Of a DNA stretch of 54,659 nt, positions 16,754 through 24,017 are shown in pieces. This stretch comes from Sutcliffiella horikoshii DSM 8719 (GTDB lineage Bacteria; Bacillota; Bacilli; Bacillales; Bacillaceae_I): assembly GCA_001648575.1 (NCBI GenBank), contig LQXN01000045.1:1-54659 (forward strand), read 5' to 3'. The notes beneath the pieces are model-generated. The model made no database searches. It worked only from the letters and a program-made list of their open reading frames with translations, and was not told the DNA's origin. Numbering within the stretch: position 1 is the first letter of the stretch; each line of letters opens with the position of its first letter. A program made the position numbers and the translations under genes.

Positions 16754-17923
16754 TCATCTTTCTTCACTTATTCTTCCAAACCGGCCTCCACCGCCCGCAT
16801 TAAAGGCTAATGTTCCGTTCCTGGCAGCGAAAATCAGACCGGCGACTTTTTCACCGACGACCTCCACTAACTCCTCAAAGCTAGCTTCATGAAGTATCCC
16901 CATTTCTGTTCCAAAGACACCTCTTAATTTCACTAAAGTTTTTGGCCCTACACCTGGTATGAAATCCAATGGTACTTGGTGGATATATGGCGGACGGTGT
17001 CTCTTGGTTTCTTTATCATCAACAAGCTCCTCAATGCGATCGGAAACCCCTTTTACAAACCTCTTGTGACCACAAATTTGGCAATCCTCCATCCCTTGCA
17101 ATGATGGAGAAAAACACTTCTCGCAAACCGTCGTAAAATACTTTCCAAGCTGAGGACTCAGACCGTAATTGGCGATCACCCCTCTGCCTCCTTCTTCCTT
17201 CAAAGCCAGTCGCAATTCCTCAAAGCTCGGCTCAAGCATCCTCACCCTTTGGTACTCCCTCGCAATTTTTCCGACCGAATGGGCATCAGAATTCGAAAGA
17301 AAAGCATATTCCCCCAGTTCCTCAAGCCTCTCTGCCATTGAAGTGTCTGCACTTAAACCAAGCTCGACGGCATCAATCAGTTCAGGCTCAAAAACTTCAG
17401 TCAAACTTTGTTTCACACCCTTGCCATACAAGCTTTTAAAGGGGGTGAAAACATGGGCAGGTATGAATAAACCATCCAACCTTTTTACCTCACGCTGTAT
17501 TTCCAAAGCATTCTCATACACACGTTGAGTGGACAGAGTCACATTTTTCATCCGTTTGCTCAGCCAGTTTGAGAACTCCACCATTTTCTCTACTGTCTTC
17601 ATATAACAAAGAGCGTGAATCATACCTTGGCAGTTTTCATCATAAATTTCTATTTCCGCCCCTAAAATGAGTGTTAAATCACCTATTCGGATCCCTCCAT
17701 CTGGCAACTCCAAAACCTCACCGGAAGCAAGGGAATTCCTTAGGCCTATCAGCACTTCAGGGACTTGGCAATCAATGACCCCCACCATATCCAACCCTTT
17801 TCGAAAGCGCGCTTCTTCCAAAACAGCCTCCAATGTCAACTTATTGGAGGCTGTAATTTTGACAGGTCTGCCACTGGCAGTTCGCCCTAAATGTATATGT
17901 AAGTCCATAAAATATTCCTTCAT
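16754..17923 (-). CDS. yqxK: Endonuclease Q family protein (YqxK)
   Basis: A 389-residue protein with an N-terminal PHP domain (DLHIHLGRT near the start, SNSDAHS in the middle), a four-cysteine zinc finger (CEKC and CQIC at about residues 266-288) and a C-terminal helix-hairpin-helix (PGVGPKTLVKLRGVFG). This is the EndoQ plan. EndoQ enzymes cut DNA 5' to deaminated bases and abasic sites. It lies between nudF and spoIIM as B. subtilis yqxK does. The name rests on synteny; the activity is by family. Confidence 0.9.
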   Translation of the reverse strand: MKEYFMDLHIHLGRTASGRPVKITASNKLTLEAVLEEARFRKGLDMVGVIDCQVPEVLIGLRNSLASGEVLELPDGGIRIGDLTLILGAEIEIYDENCQGMIHALCYMKTVEKMVEFSNWLSKRMKNVTLSTQRVYENALEIQREVKRLDGLFIPAHVFTPFKSLYGKGVKQSLTEVFEPELIDAVELGLSADTSMAERLEELGEYAFLSNSDAHSVGKIAREYQRVRMLEPSFEELRLALKEEGGRGVIANYGLSPQLGKYFTTVCEKCFSPSLQGMEDCQICGHKRFVKGVSDRIEELVDDKETKRHRPPYIHQVPLDFIPGVGPKTLVKLRGVFGTEMGILHEASFEELVEVVGEKVAGLIFAARNGTLAFNAGGGGRFGRISEER

Positions 17924-17931
17924 ACTCTTCC

Positions 17932-18483
17932 CTACTTTCGCATCAATGTTTGCATTTGCAAATACTGCACCGCGTAAGCCGTCTTGGCATCGTAGATCTC
18001 TTTCTTTTCAATAAGTTCCATTGCTTCTTCCAACGAAACTTCCAAGAGGTCCACAAACTCATCCTCATCCAAATGATGTTCTTCAGTATCTTTTCTCAAC
18101 CCCTTGGCAATGAACAAGTGTACCATCTCATCCGCAAATCCCGGAGAGGTGTAAAAGGAAATCAACGGTTCCAAACCGTCACAGGTGTAACCTGTCTCCT
18201 CTTGCAATTCCCTTTTTGCCGTCACAATCGGCTCTTCGCCCTTTTCGAGTTTACCGGCAGGAATTTCAACCAATGCACATTCCATTGCTTTCCGGTATTG
18301 ACGTACCATGACAATCTTATTTTCTTCCGTCAAAGCGATTACAGCAACCGCACCAGGGTGTTTAACTATTTCCCTTTTGCTTGTTTTACCATTGGGAAGC
18401 TCCACGTCCTCCAAGTATAAATCAATGATTCTGCCAGAAAATAATTTTTCACTATGTAAGGTTTTTTCTTTTAAATGATCCAT
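17932..18483 (-). CDS. nudF: ADP-ribose pyrophosphatase (Nudix)
   Basis: Hydrolyses ADP-ribose to AMP and ribose-5-phosphate. The Nudix box is visible as GKLEKGEEPIVTAKRELQEE followed by TGYT, within a 183-residue protein. The ATG at 18483 is chosen for AAGGAGTGG eight bases before it; the frame is open 24 codons further up but without support. It is eight bases from yqxK, likely one operon, and divergent from mciZ. Confidence 0.94.
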   Translation of the reverse strand: MDHLKEKTLHSEKLFSGRIIDLYLEDVELPNGKTSKREIVKHPGAVAVIALTEENKIVMVRQYRKAMECALVEIPAGKLEKGEEPIVTAKRELQEETGYTCDGLEPLISFYTSPGFADEMVHLFIAKGLRKDTEEHHLDEDEFVDLLEVSLEEAMELIEKKEIYDAKTAYAVQYLQMQTLMRK

Positions 18484-18519
18484 CCTGACCACTCCTTGTT
18501 CTGTTGTCTTGCACTTCTT

Positions 18520-18527
18520 CATACATT
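18520..18527 (+). promoter_or_regulatory. Possible sigma-E -10 element of mciZ
   Basis: CATACATT matches the sigma-E -10 consensus CATACAnT and is 30 bases upstream of the mciZ start. The -35 region at about 18499-18506 is poor, so this is tentative. B. subtilis mciZ is a sigma-E gene. Confidence 0.4.
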
Positions 18528-18556
18528 CTACCATACAAGGTATGGGGGGAAACAAA

Positions 18557-18706
18557 ATGAAGGTCTATGTTCGTCCAAACAATATCGTCTTGGTGGGAAA
18601 GGCTTGGGAAATCAGGAATAAACTCCAGGAATACGCCATATATCATGTATATGTGACAACTTGGATCAACGCTTTAAAAGATGGAAATGATAAGCACCAT
18701 TGTTAA
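18557..18706 (+). CDS. mciZ: Mother cell inhibitor of FtsZ (MciZ)
   Basis: A 49-residue protein containing VLVGKAWEIRNKLQEY, nearly identical to the core of the 40-residue B. subtilis MciZ, in the same place between nudF and yqkF. MciZ caps FtsZ filaments and stops Z-ring formation in the mother cell during sporulation. The ATG has GGGGGG seven bases before it. The C-terminus is about nine residues longer than the B. subtilis protein and ends in KDGNDKHHC. Confidence 0.88.
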   Translation: MKVYVRPNNIVLVGKAWEIRNKLQEYAIYHVYVTTWINALKDGNDKHHC

Positions 18707-18782
18707 TGTACACATCTTCAAGGGACTTCATTTGTAGAATAGCCATCTTTTTCGGTAAAATAGCCAAAAAGGAGGGCTTTTT

Positions 18783-19706
18783 TTGATACCTATTAACCAA
18801 CTTGGAAACTCCGGGTTATATGTCAGCCAGCTTGGACTTGGATGTATGTCACTTGGAACGGAAGAAAAAAAGGCAACAGAAATTGTAAAGAAAGCACTGG
18901 ACCTTGGAATCAATTACTTTGATACAGCCGATCTCTACGATTTCGGTGAAAATGAAGAAATAGTTGGAAAAGCTTTAAAAGGACAGCGGGATAAAGTCAT
19001 TCTTGCCACTAAAGTTGGAAACAGCTGGACGCCTGGTAAGGAGGGCTGGGAATGGGACCCTAGCAAAGAGCATATCCTCTCAGCAGTAAAAGACAGCTTA
19101 CATAGGCTCAATACTGACTATATCGACTTGTATCAGCTTCACGGTGGGACGATAGAAGATCCAACTGAGGAGACAATTGAAGCATTCGAGGAATTGAAAA
19201 AAGGCGGATATATACGTGAATATGCAATATCCTCCATCAGGCCGAATGTGATTAAAAGATTCGTTGAAAATTCATCCATCGTTTCTGTCATGATGCAATA
19301 TAATATGCTTGATACACGACCGGAAGAATGGCTGGATTACTTGCACAATAACAACATCAGTGTGATTGCACGAGGGCCATTGGCTAAGGGATTATTGACT
19401 GAGCGCGGAATTGAAAAACTTCAGGAAAAATTCAATGGAAAAAGTTATCTTGATTATAGCAATGAAGAACTAGCTGATCTTTTGCCTAAGCTCACTCAGC
19501 TTTCTGTTGAAAAACCGCTTCAATCTTCCGCATTCCATTATTGCTTGACACATCCGGCTGTTGCAACAGTTATTCCTGGTGCAAGTTCCCTTGAGCAATT
19601 AGAAGCTAATGTAAGTGCCATATACGAAAAAGGATTAGGTCAAGATGAGTACAAAGCTTATAAAGAACTTCTGAAACAGTCGATCTATGAAACGCATCGA
19701 GAATAA
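18783..19706 (+). CDS. yqkF: Aldo/keto reductase YqkF
   Basis: NADPH-dependent oxidoreductase of 307 residues with the AKR barrel signature: GLGCMSLGT, INYFDTADLY (catalytic D and Y), the lysine in ILATKVGN and the histidine in YQLHGGTIEDP. The physiological substrate is unknown. The start is TTG at 18783 with AGGAGG seven bases before it. Position next to mciZ and nudF matches B. subtilis yqkF. Its stop codon lies within a terminator that was duplicated by repeat element copy B. Confidence 0.92.
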   Translation: MIPINQLGNSGLYVSQLGLGCMSLGTEEKKATEIVKKALDLGINYFDTADLYDFGENEEIVGKALKGQRDKVILATKVGNSWTPGKEGWEWDPSKEHILSAVKDSLHRLNTDYIDLYQLHGGTIEDPTEETIEAFEELKKGGYIREYAISSIRPNVIKRFVENSSIVSVMMQYNMLDTRPEEWLDYLHNNNISVIARGPLAKGLLTERGIEKLQEKFNGKSYLDYSNEELADLLPKLTQLSVEKPLQSSAFHYCLTHPAVATVIPGASSLEQLEANVSAIYEKGLGQDEYKAYKELLKQSIYETHRE

Positions 19707-19734
19707 GCAGTATCCCTAATTGGGATGCTGCTTT

Positions 19735-19942
19735 CAGTGTGTAGACAAAGTTATTTTCGAATGATAAATTCCTGGTTGATCGTAGTGGAAGGAGCGTAGA
19801 CTCCTGCGGGAGGAAGGGACAGGTAAGACCCCGCAACGGAGTGAGGAGGCTTACGGACCGCCCGCTGGAAAGCGAAGCTCCTGTAACGGAGATCAACCGT
19901 TCCAACAGATAACCTAACTAAATTTTAGTTTGTCAACAGTCT
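19735..19942 (+). mobile_element. Terminator-associated repeat element, copy B
   Basis: Ends CAGTGTGTAGACAAA and TTTGTCAACAGTCT, 208 bp. It is flanked by hairpin copies at 19703-19734 and 19943-19973: a direct repeat of about 31 bp with three differences. The left copy holds the yqkF stop TAA, and the right copy repeats that ATAAGCAG sequence, showing the right copy derives from the gene's own terminator. Core pairs: GTTGATC (19775-19781) with GATCAAC (19891-19897), GGAGC (19791-19795) with GCTCC (19877-19881), and GTAAG (19823-19827) with CTTAC (19850-19854). Confidence 0.88.
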
Positions 19943-19980
19943 ATAAGCAGCATCTCTAATAGGGATGCTGCTTATATTTT
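19943..19980 (+). terminator. Distal copy of the yqkF terminator
   Basis: GCAGCATCTC and GGGATGCTGC form a ten-pair stem (one T-G) around TAATA, followed by TTATATTTTT. The proximal copy at 19707-19731 is followed directly by the repeat element instead of a T tail. Confidence 0.8.
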
Positions 19981-20071
19981 TGGAAACAAAACTATTTATA
20001 TTGATAATTTGAAACTATTTCCATACTGATCCGTATGAAAAAGCATAAATTTGTTTGAAGGAGGAATCTTT

Positions 20072-20386
20072 ATGAAGAAATACATTATTACATTATTGCT
20101 TGTGTTAGCTGTTGAAATTGGCATCCTCTTCGGAATTTCCACTTATTTTGACTTCAACTTGTTAAGCACCATGTTTTTTGGTTCGCTCTTTTTTGTCTTC
20201 ATCGCCTTTTTCACTAGCTCATCCGGAGATATATTCACCAAAAATTCCGAAGCAGCTGTATTGGGCTCCATGGCTGGTCGATATACTCCAAAGCATACAA
20301 CACCAACTTTAAAAGTGGGACCTTTCTTACTAGGATCTGTGCTATGTGTGGTGGTGTACTTTGGAATGGCATTTTTTATGGGTTAG
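20072..20386 (+). CDS. Small membrane protein, unknown function
   Basis: A 104-residue protein that I do not recognise. It has membrane segments at about residues 4-22, 27-48 and 83-103, with a polar stretch between (SSGDIFTKNSEAAVLGSMAG). The ATG at 20072 has GAAGGAGGA eight bases upstream. It ends in a shared intergenic hairpin facing yqkE, and nothing nearby suggests a role. Confidence 0.7.
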   Translation: MKKYIITLLLVLAVEIGILFGISTYFDFNLLSTMFFGSLFFVFIAFFTSSSGDIFTKNSEAAVLGSMAGRYTPKHTTPTLKVGPFLLGSVLCVVVYFGMAFFMG

Positions 20387-20392
20387 GTTGTC

Positions 20393-20425
20393 GAGATAAT
20401 GGTGTACTTTCCATTATCTCTTTCT
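20393..20425 (+). terminator. Terminator between the 20072 gene and yqkE
   Basis: GAGATAATGG and CCATTATCTC form a perfect ten-pair stem with an eight-base loop followed by TTTCT. The hairpin could also slow the convergent yqkE transcript, though that side lacks a T run. Confidence 0.75.
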
Positions 20426-20433
20426 AAGTCATT

Positions 20434-20688
20434 CTACTTAAACTCTTTCCAATTCTGGTTGCTCTCTTCAAACAATTCTTCAAATGACTTATTTTTCTCT
20501 TTTAATCGTTTTTCTTCTTTTATTCTTGCAACTTCTTGTTCTTTTTGCCGTTGTTCTGTTTGTACAAGCTTGTCTTTCATGGTTTTAAGTTTAGAAAATA
20601 CATCCCCCTCGAGCTGATCTTTCAACGACACCTTCTCTTCCTTCTTCCCTGTCACTGGACTTTGATTCCTTTTATGTTTTTTCTTCAA
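20434..20688 (-). CDS. yqkE: YqkE family protein (DUF3886)
   Basis: An 84-residue highly charged, mostly helical protein. The C-terminal KEKNKSFEELFEESNQNWKE motif is shared with B. subtilis YqkE. Function is unknown. The start is TTG at 20688 with GGGGTG about nine bases before it. In B. subtilis yqkE lies beside yqkD; here yqkD is 27 kb away. Confidence 0.88.
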   Translation of the reverse strand: MKKKHKRNQSPVTGKKEEKVSLKDQLEGDVFSKLKTMKDKLVQTEQRQKEQEVARIKEEKRLKEKNKSFEELFEESNQNWKEFK

Positions 20689-20793
20689 GAGAAGCTCACC
20701 CCTATCAACATTTTCTATAAGTATATCAAATTACTGATTGACCATAAACAATGACTATATTATAAAAGATTTTTAAAGATATATATTATTACT

Positions 20794-20854
20794 TTATAAT
20801 AATTATAAAAAAGTATTGATTTTTGAATGATAACTGTTATTATAATAATTGTAA
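20794..20854 (+). promoter_or_regulatory. katA promoter with two PerR boxes
   Basis: TTATAATAATTATAA at 20794-20808 matches the PerR box at all 15 positions. TTATAATAATTGTAA at 20840-20854 matches 14 of 15. Between and over them lie a likely -35 TTGATT (20816-20821) and a -10 region TATTATAAT (20838-20846), so the second box covers the -10. This is the layout of a peroxide-inducible promoter. Confidence 0.85.
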
Positions 20855-20883
20855 TTTTACTTTTTTAACTGAGGTGAATGATT

Positions 20884-22341
20884 TTGACAACAGATAAGAG
20901 ACTTACAACAAGCTGGGGGGCTCCAGTAGGAGATAACCAAAACTCCATCACAGCAGGTACTAGGGGACCTACCCTCATACAGGATGTACACCTTTTAGAG
21001 AAGCTGGCCCATTTCAACCGTGAACGCGTACCAGAGCGGGTGGTGCATGCCAAAGGTGCAGGAGCACATGGGTATTTCGAGGTTACAAATGATGTTACAG
21101 AATACACTAAAGCGAAATTCCTTTCCGAAATAGGAAAACGCACACCACTCTTTGTGCGTTTTTCAACGGTTGCTGGTGAAAACGGGTCGGCGGATTCCGT
21201 TCGCGACCCCCGAGGTTTTGCCATTAAATTTTACACAGAAGACGGAAACTATGACCTGGTCGGGAACAATACACCTGTTTTCTTCATTAGAGATGCCATC
21301 AAGTTTCCCGACTTCATTCATACACAAAAACGCCATCCACAAACCCATTTGAAAAATCCTGATGCGATTTGGGATTTCTGGTCACTATCACCTGAATCAC
21401 TTCATCAGGTGACCATCTTGATGTCTGATCGTGGCATTCCTGCAACTTACCGTCACATGCATGGTTTTGGAAGCCACACGTTTAAATGGGTAAATGAAGA
21501 AGGCGAAGGAGTTTGGATTAAGTATCATTTTAAAACAGAACAAGGTATAAAAAACCTGACTGAAGAGGTCGGAACGAAGATTGCCGGTGAGAACCCTGAT
21601 TATCATACAGAGGATCTATTTAATTCCATTGAAAAAGGCGATTATCCGGCATGGAAGCTATATGTACAAATCATGCCATTGGAGGATGCTGATATTTATC
21701 GTTTTGATCCATTTGATGTGACGAAGGTATGGTCACAGAAAGATTATCCGTTATTGGAAGTTGGCCGAATGGTTTTGAATCAGAATCCGGAGAATTATTT
21801 TGCCGAGGTGGAACAGGCAACTTTCTCTCCAGGGACACTTGTACCTGGTATAGATGTATCGCCTGACAAAATGCTGCAGGGCCGTCTCTTTGCTTATCAT
21901 GATGCACACCGTTACCGTGTTGGAGCCAATCATCAGGCACTCCCAATTAATCGTGCACGCAATGAAGTTCAGAACTATCAACGCGATGGCCAGATGAGGT
22001 TTGACAACAATGGCGGAGGATCTGTCTATTATGAACCGAATAGCTATAATGGTCCTACGGAAACTCCTGAAAACAAGCAGACTGCGTTTACCGTTTCAGG
22101 CGTTGCAGACAGTATAGGATTTGATCACAATGATCACTACACACAAGCCGGAGACCTATACCGCCTTCTAAGTGAGGAAGAGCGTTCCCGCTTGGTAAAA
22201 AATATTGTTGGGGCAATGGCGCCTGTTGTAAATGAAGAAATCAAGCTTCGCCAAGTCGACCACTTTTACAAAGCTGATCCAGAATACGGCACCCGCATTG
22301 CAGAAGGACTTGGATTAAAAGTCTCACAGAAAGCACGCTAG
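20884..22341 (+). CDS. katA: Vegetative catalase KatA
   Basis: Haem catalase (clade 3, small subunit) of about 485 residues that converts hydrogen peroxide to water and oxygen. Visible are the distal histidine in [15 protein letters not shown], the asparagine region [15 protein letters not shown] and the haem-ligand tyrosine in [15 protein letters not shown] favour TTG at 20884, since GAGGTG is then six to seven bases away; an ATG at 20878 has it almost adjacent. Two PerR boxes overlap its promoter. Confidence 0.97.
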   Translation: MTTDKRLTTSWGAPVGDNQNSITAGTRGPTLIQDVHLLEKLAHFNRERVPERVVHAKGAGAHGYFEVTNDVTEYTKAKFLSEIGKRTPLFVRFSTVAGENGSADSVRDPRGFAIKFYTEDGNYDLVGNNTPVFFIRDAIKFPDFIHTQKRHPQTHLKNPDAIWDFWSLSPESLHQVTILMSDRGIPATYRHMHGFGSHTFKWVNEEGEGVWIKYHFKTEQGIKNLTEEVGTKIAGENPDYHTEDLFNSIEKGDYPAWKLYVQIMPLEDADIYRFDPFDVTKVWSQKDYPLLEVGRMVLNQNPENYFAEVEQATFSPGTLVPGIDVSPDKMLQGRLFAYHDAHRYRVGANHQALPINRARNEVQNYQRDGQMRFDNNGGGSVYYEPNSYNGPTETPENKQTAFTVSGVADSIGFDHNDHYTQAGDLYRLLSEEERSRLVKNIVGAMAPVVNEEIKLRQVDHFYKADPEYGTRIAEGLGLKVSQKAR

Positions 22342-22391
22342 TTAACTATTTTAATAACTTTATATTTCTTTTTTATTCTCACTTCTGTCAA

Positions 22392-22425
22392 GCAGGCACT
22401 GTTTATTGGTGCCTGCCTTAAATAT
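22392..22425 (+). terminator. Hairpin after katA
   Basis: GCAGGCAC and GTGCCTGC form an eight-pair stem with a nine-base loop, followed by CTTAAAT. The T tail is poor, so termination may be incomplete and let transcription reach the small gene at 22447. Confidence 0.6.
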
Positions 22426-22446
22426 AAACAATTGGAGGTTATCTTT

Positions 22447-22542
22447 ATGAATACAAAAATATGCAAAACATGTGAAAAGCCTGCTAAGCAACTGAAGCAT
22501 TCCATACTATGTGGGTGTGGAGTGAAAATACGAATTAGATAG
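22447..22542 (+). CDS. 31-residue cysteine-rich mini-protein
   Basis: Very short gene with a strong ribosome site (TTGGAGG eight bases before ATG). The product has a CKTC pair and a CGC pair about 14 residues apart and many lysines, a spacing that could hold a small zinc knuckle. It follows katA by about 100 bases beyond a weak hairpin. I know no family for it. A chance frame is possible. Confidence 0.5.
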   Translation: MNTKICKTCEKPAKQLKHSILCGCGVKIRIR

Positions 22543-22557
22543 TGGGGGGCAGCTTCA

Positions 22558-23136
22558 TTAATATTCTATCCAAAATCCAGCAATATTTATTGCCCGAAAA
22601 GGCTGCTCCCCTTCAAGTTCCATATACCCTTTTCCAAATACTAAATACCAATCATAATAGTATTTTCTCACAGAAAGTATCTCTATATTCGTGCTTATCC
22701 TGTCATCGTCCTTTATGATGGTTGTTAGTTTAGCACATTCAAAAAATAGTAAGCACTCATACTCCTCTTTGGAATGGATATATTTTTCAAATGAACTTAG
22801 GTGATTGGGGACCCTAATAGTAGCAAATACTATTAACACAATGGCAATCAACAATACAAACTTTGATTTCTTTAACACTTTAATTGGGTATAATGTAATT
22901 ATAATCCCTATTATTCCTATCAAACTTATCCAAAGTAATGGATCATAGTTAAATACTTGGGAACCTACAAAGGAATTTACTGAAATAAAGCATAAATAAA
23001 CGAATACTCCCCTTCTTTCTCCGAGATCTTGGAGTTCTTTTTTATGTCTTGAACTTAAAAACAAAATAAATATAGAAAATAAAAATATGAAACCCATAAA
23101 AACAAAATTCACAATCAAAACTTCATTCAGCTCCAT
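22558..23136 (-). CDS. Membrane protein, unknown function
   Basis: A 192-residue protein not recognised. Four hydrophobic segments at about residues 7-28, 44-58, 66-85 and 90-107 are followed by a soluble C-terminal domain of some 80 residues ending in FRAINIAGFWIEY. Its layout resembles small accessory membrane proteins of Bacillus genomes. There is no operon partner. Confidence 0.65.
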   Translation of the reverse strand: MELNEVLIVNFVFMGFIFLFSIFILFLSSRHKKELQDLGERRGVFVYLCFISVNSFVGSQVFNYDPLLWISLIGIIGIIITLYPIKVLKKSKFVLLIAIVLIVFATIRVPNHLSSFEKYIHSKEEYECLLFFECAKLTTIIKDDDRISTNIEILSVRKYYYDWYLVFGKGYMELEGEQPFRAINIAGFWIEY

Positions 23137-23203
23137 CTCTCTATGTGATACTTATGTATTCTACTTTTCACTCCAATTCCCCTAGTTTAACAAACATAAA
23201 AGA

Positions 23204-23235
23204 AGACTGGTAGAATGCTATGATCCAACCAGCCT
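23204..23235 (-). terminator. Possible terminator after the 23244 gene
   Basis: On the minus strand AGGCTGGT and ACCAGTCT form an eight-pair stem (one G-T) with a 16-base loop and TCTTTTATG after it. Confidence 0.5.
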
Positions 23236-23243
23236 CCTACCAT

Positions 23244-23558
23244 CTAGCTGCCTACTTTCTCAAGATAAACGAACTTATTCTCTTTTGACATGGAAACAGA
23301 AGCCAAGAGAACCCTCCACCCTTTTAAAGGACTTCCACATTTAAAATGCAACGTGTCCGTTTCTCCAAGCTTTAATTTATAGCTTCTACTTACACACCAA
23401 TCCACCTTTACCTGAAATGTGTATGTTCCCGGTTCTAAATCAATGGTTTCTTTACCCCCATTGGCAATTTCACCGATAATCTTTTCATTAGCCAGGATTT
23501 GATAGTTTCTCATCTTGTTTGCAAATTGATCATCACGCTCAAAGATTACTTTAGCCAT
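23244..23558 (-). CDS. Hypothetical beta-rich protein
   Basis: A 104-residue soluble protein that I cannot assign. The middle reads NEKIIGEIANGGKETIDLEP followed by GTYTFQVKVDW, like small beta-sandwich proteins that end a strand with a PGxYxF turn (DUF2846-like lipoproteins share this), but no signal peptide or lipobox is seen. An AGGAGG ribosome site supports the ATG. Confidence 0.6.
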   Translation of the reverse strand: MAKVIFERDDQFANKMRNYQILANEKIIGEIANGGKETIDLEPGTYTFQVKVDWCVSRSYKLKLGETDTLHFKCGSPLKGWRVLLASVSMSKENKFVYLEKVGS

Positions 23559-23735
23559 CTACATTCCTCCTACTCTATTTTACTAAATCATACCAGAATT
23601 TTTACCCTTTTACTAAATTTTACAAACCTCCACATTCCTCTAGAAAAAGAGAAATGTTCAATTCTTAAAAAGCAACTGAATTCTCAAATCTTGCCTCAGG
23701 TATCTGCTAACTAATTATAAGAATTGCACACATTG

Positions 23736-23763
23736 AAAAAGGTAGCTTTACAGTAAGCTACCC
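23736..23763 (-). terminator. Hairpin copy left of element C
   Basis: On the minus strand GGTAGCTT and AAGCTACC pair around a six-base loop and are followed by TTTTTC. An identical 24-bp copy lies at 23977-24000, on the other side of repeat element C. This copy keeps the T tail for transcripts coming from the 24018-25739 gene. Confidence 0.75.
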
Positions 23764-23976
23764 CAGTGTGTAGACAAAGTTCAAATATGATAAAAATTCC
23801 TGGTTGATTGCAGTGGAAGGCGCGCAGACTCCCGCGGGAGGAAGGGACATGTAAGACCCCGCAAGGCGTTAGCCTGAGGAGGCTTACGGACCGCCCGCTG
23901 GAAAGCGAAGCGCCTGGAACGAAAATCAACTGTTTCAACAGATAACTTAACTAATTTTTAGTTTGTCAACATTCTG
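23764..23976 (+). mobile_element. Terminator-associated repeat element, copy C
   Basis: 213 bp, ends CAGTGTGTAGACAAA and TTTGTCAACATTCTG. The flanking direct repeat is a perfect 24 bp, AGGTAGCTTTACAGTAAGCT plus ACCC, which is exactly the terminator stem-loop. Core arms: GTTGATT (23803-23809) with AATCAAC (23924-23930), GGCGC (23819-23823) with GCGCC (23910-23914), and GTAAG (23851-23855) with CTTAC (23883-23887). Both members of two pairs differ from copy B while staying complementary. Confidence 0.88.
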
Positions 23977-24004
23977 AGGTAGCTTTACAGTAAGCTACCC
24001 TTTT
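23977..24004 (+). terminator. Hairpin copy right of element C
   Basis: Same stem as at 23740-23763, followed on the plus strand by CTTTTG. It is the copy next to the end of the 24018 gene, where its minus-strand T tail has been replaced by the element. Confidence 0.65.
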
Positions 24005-24017
24005 GTTTACATAAATT

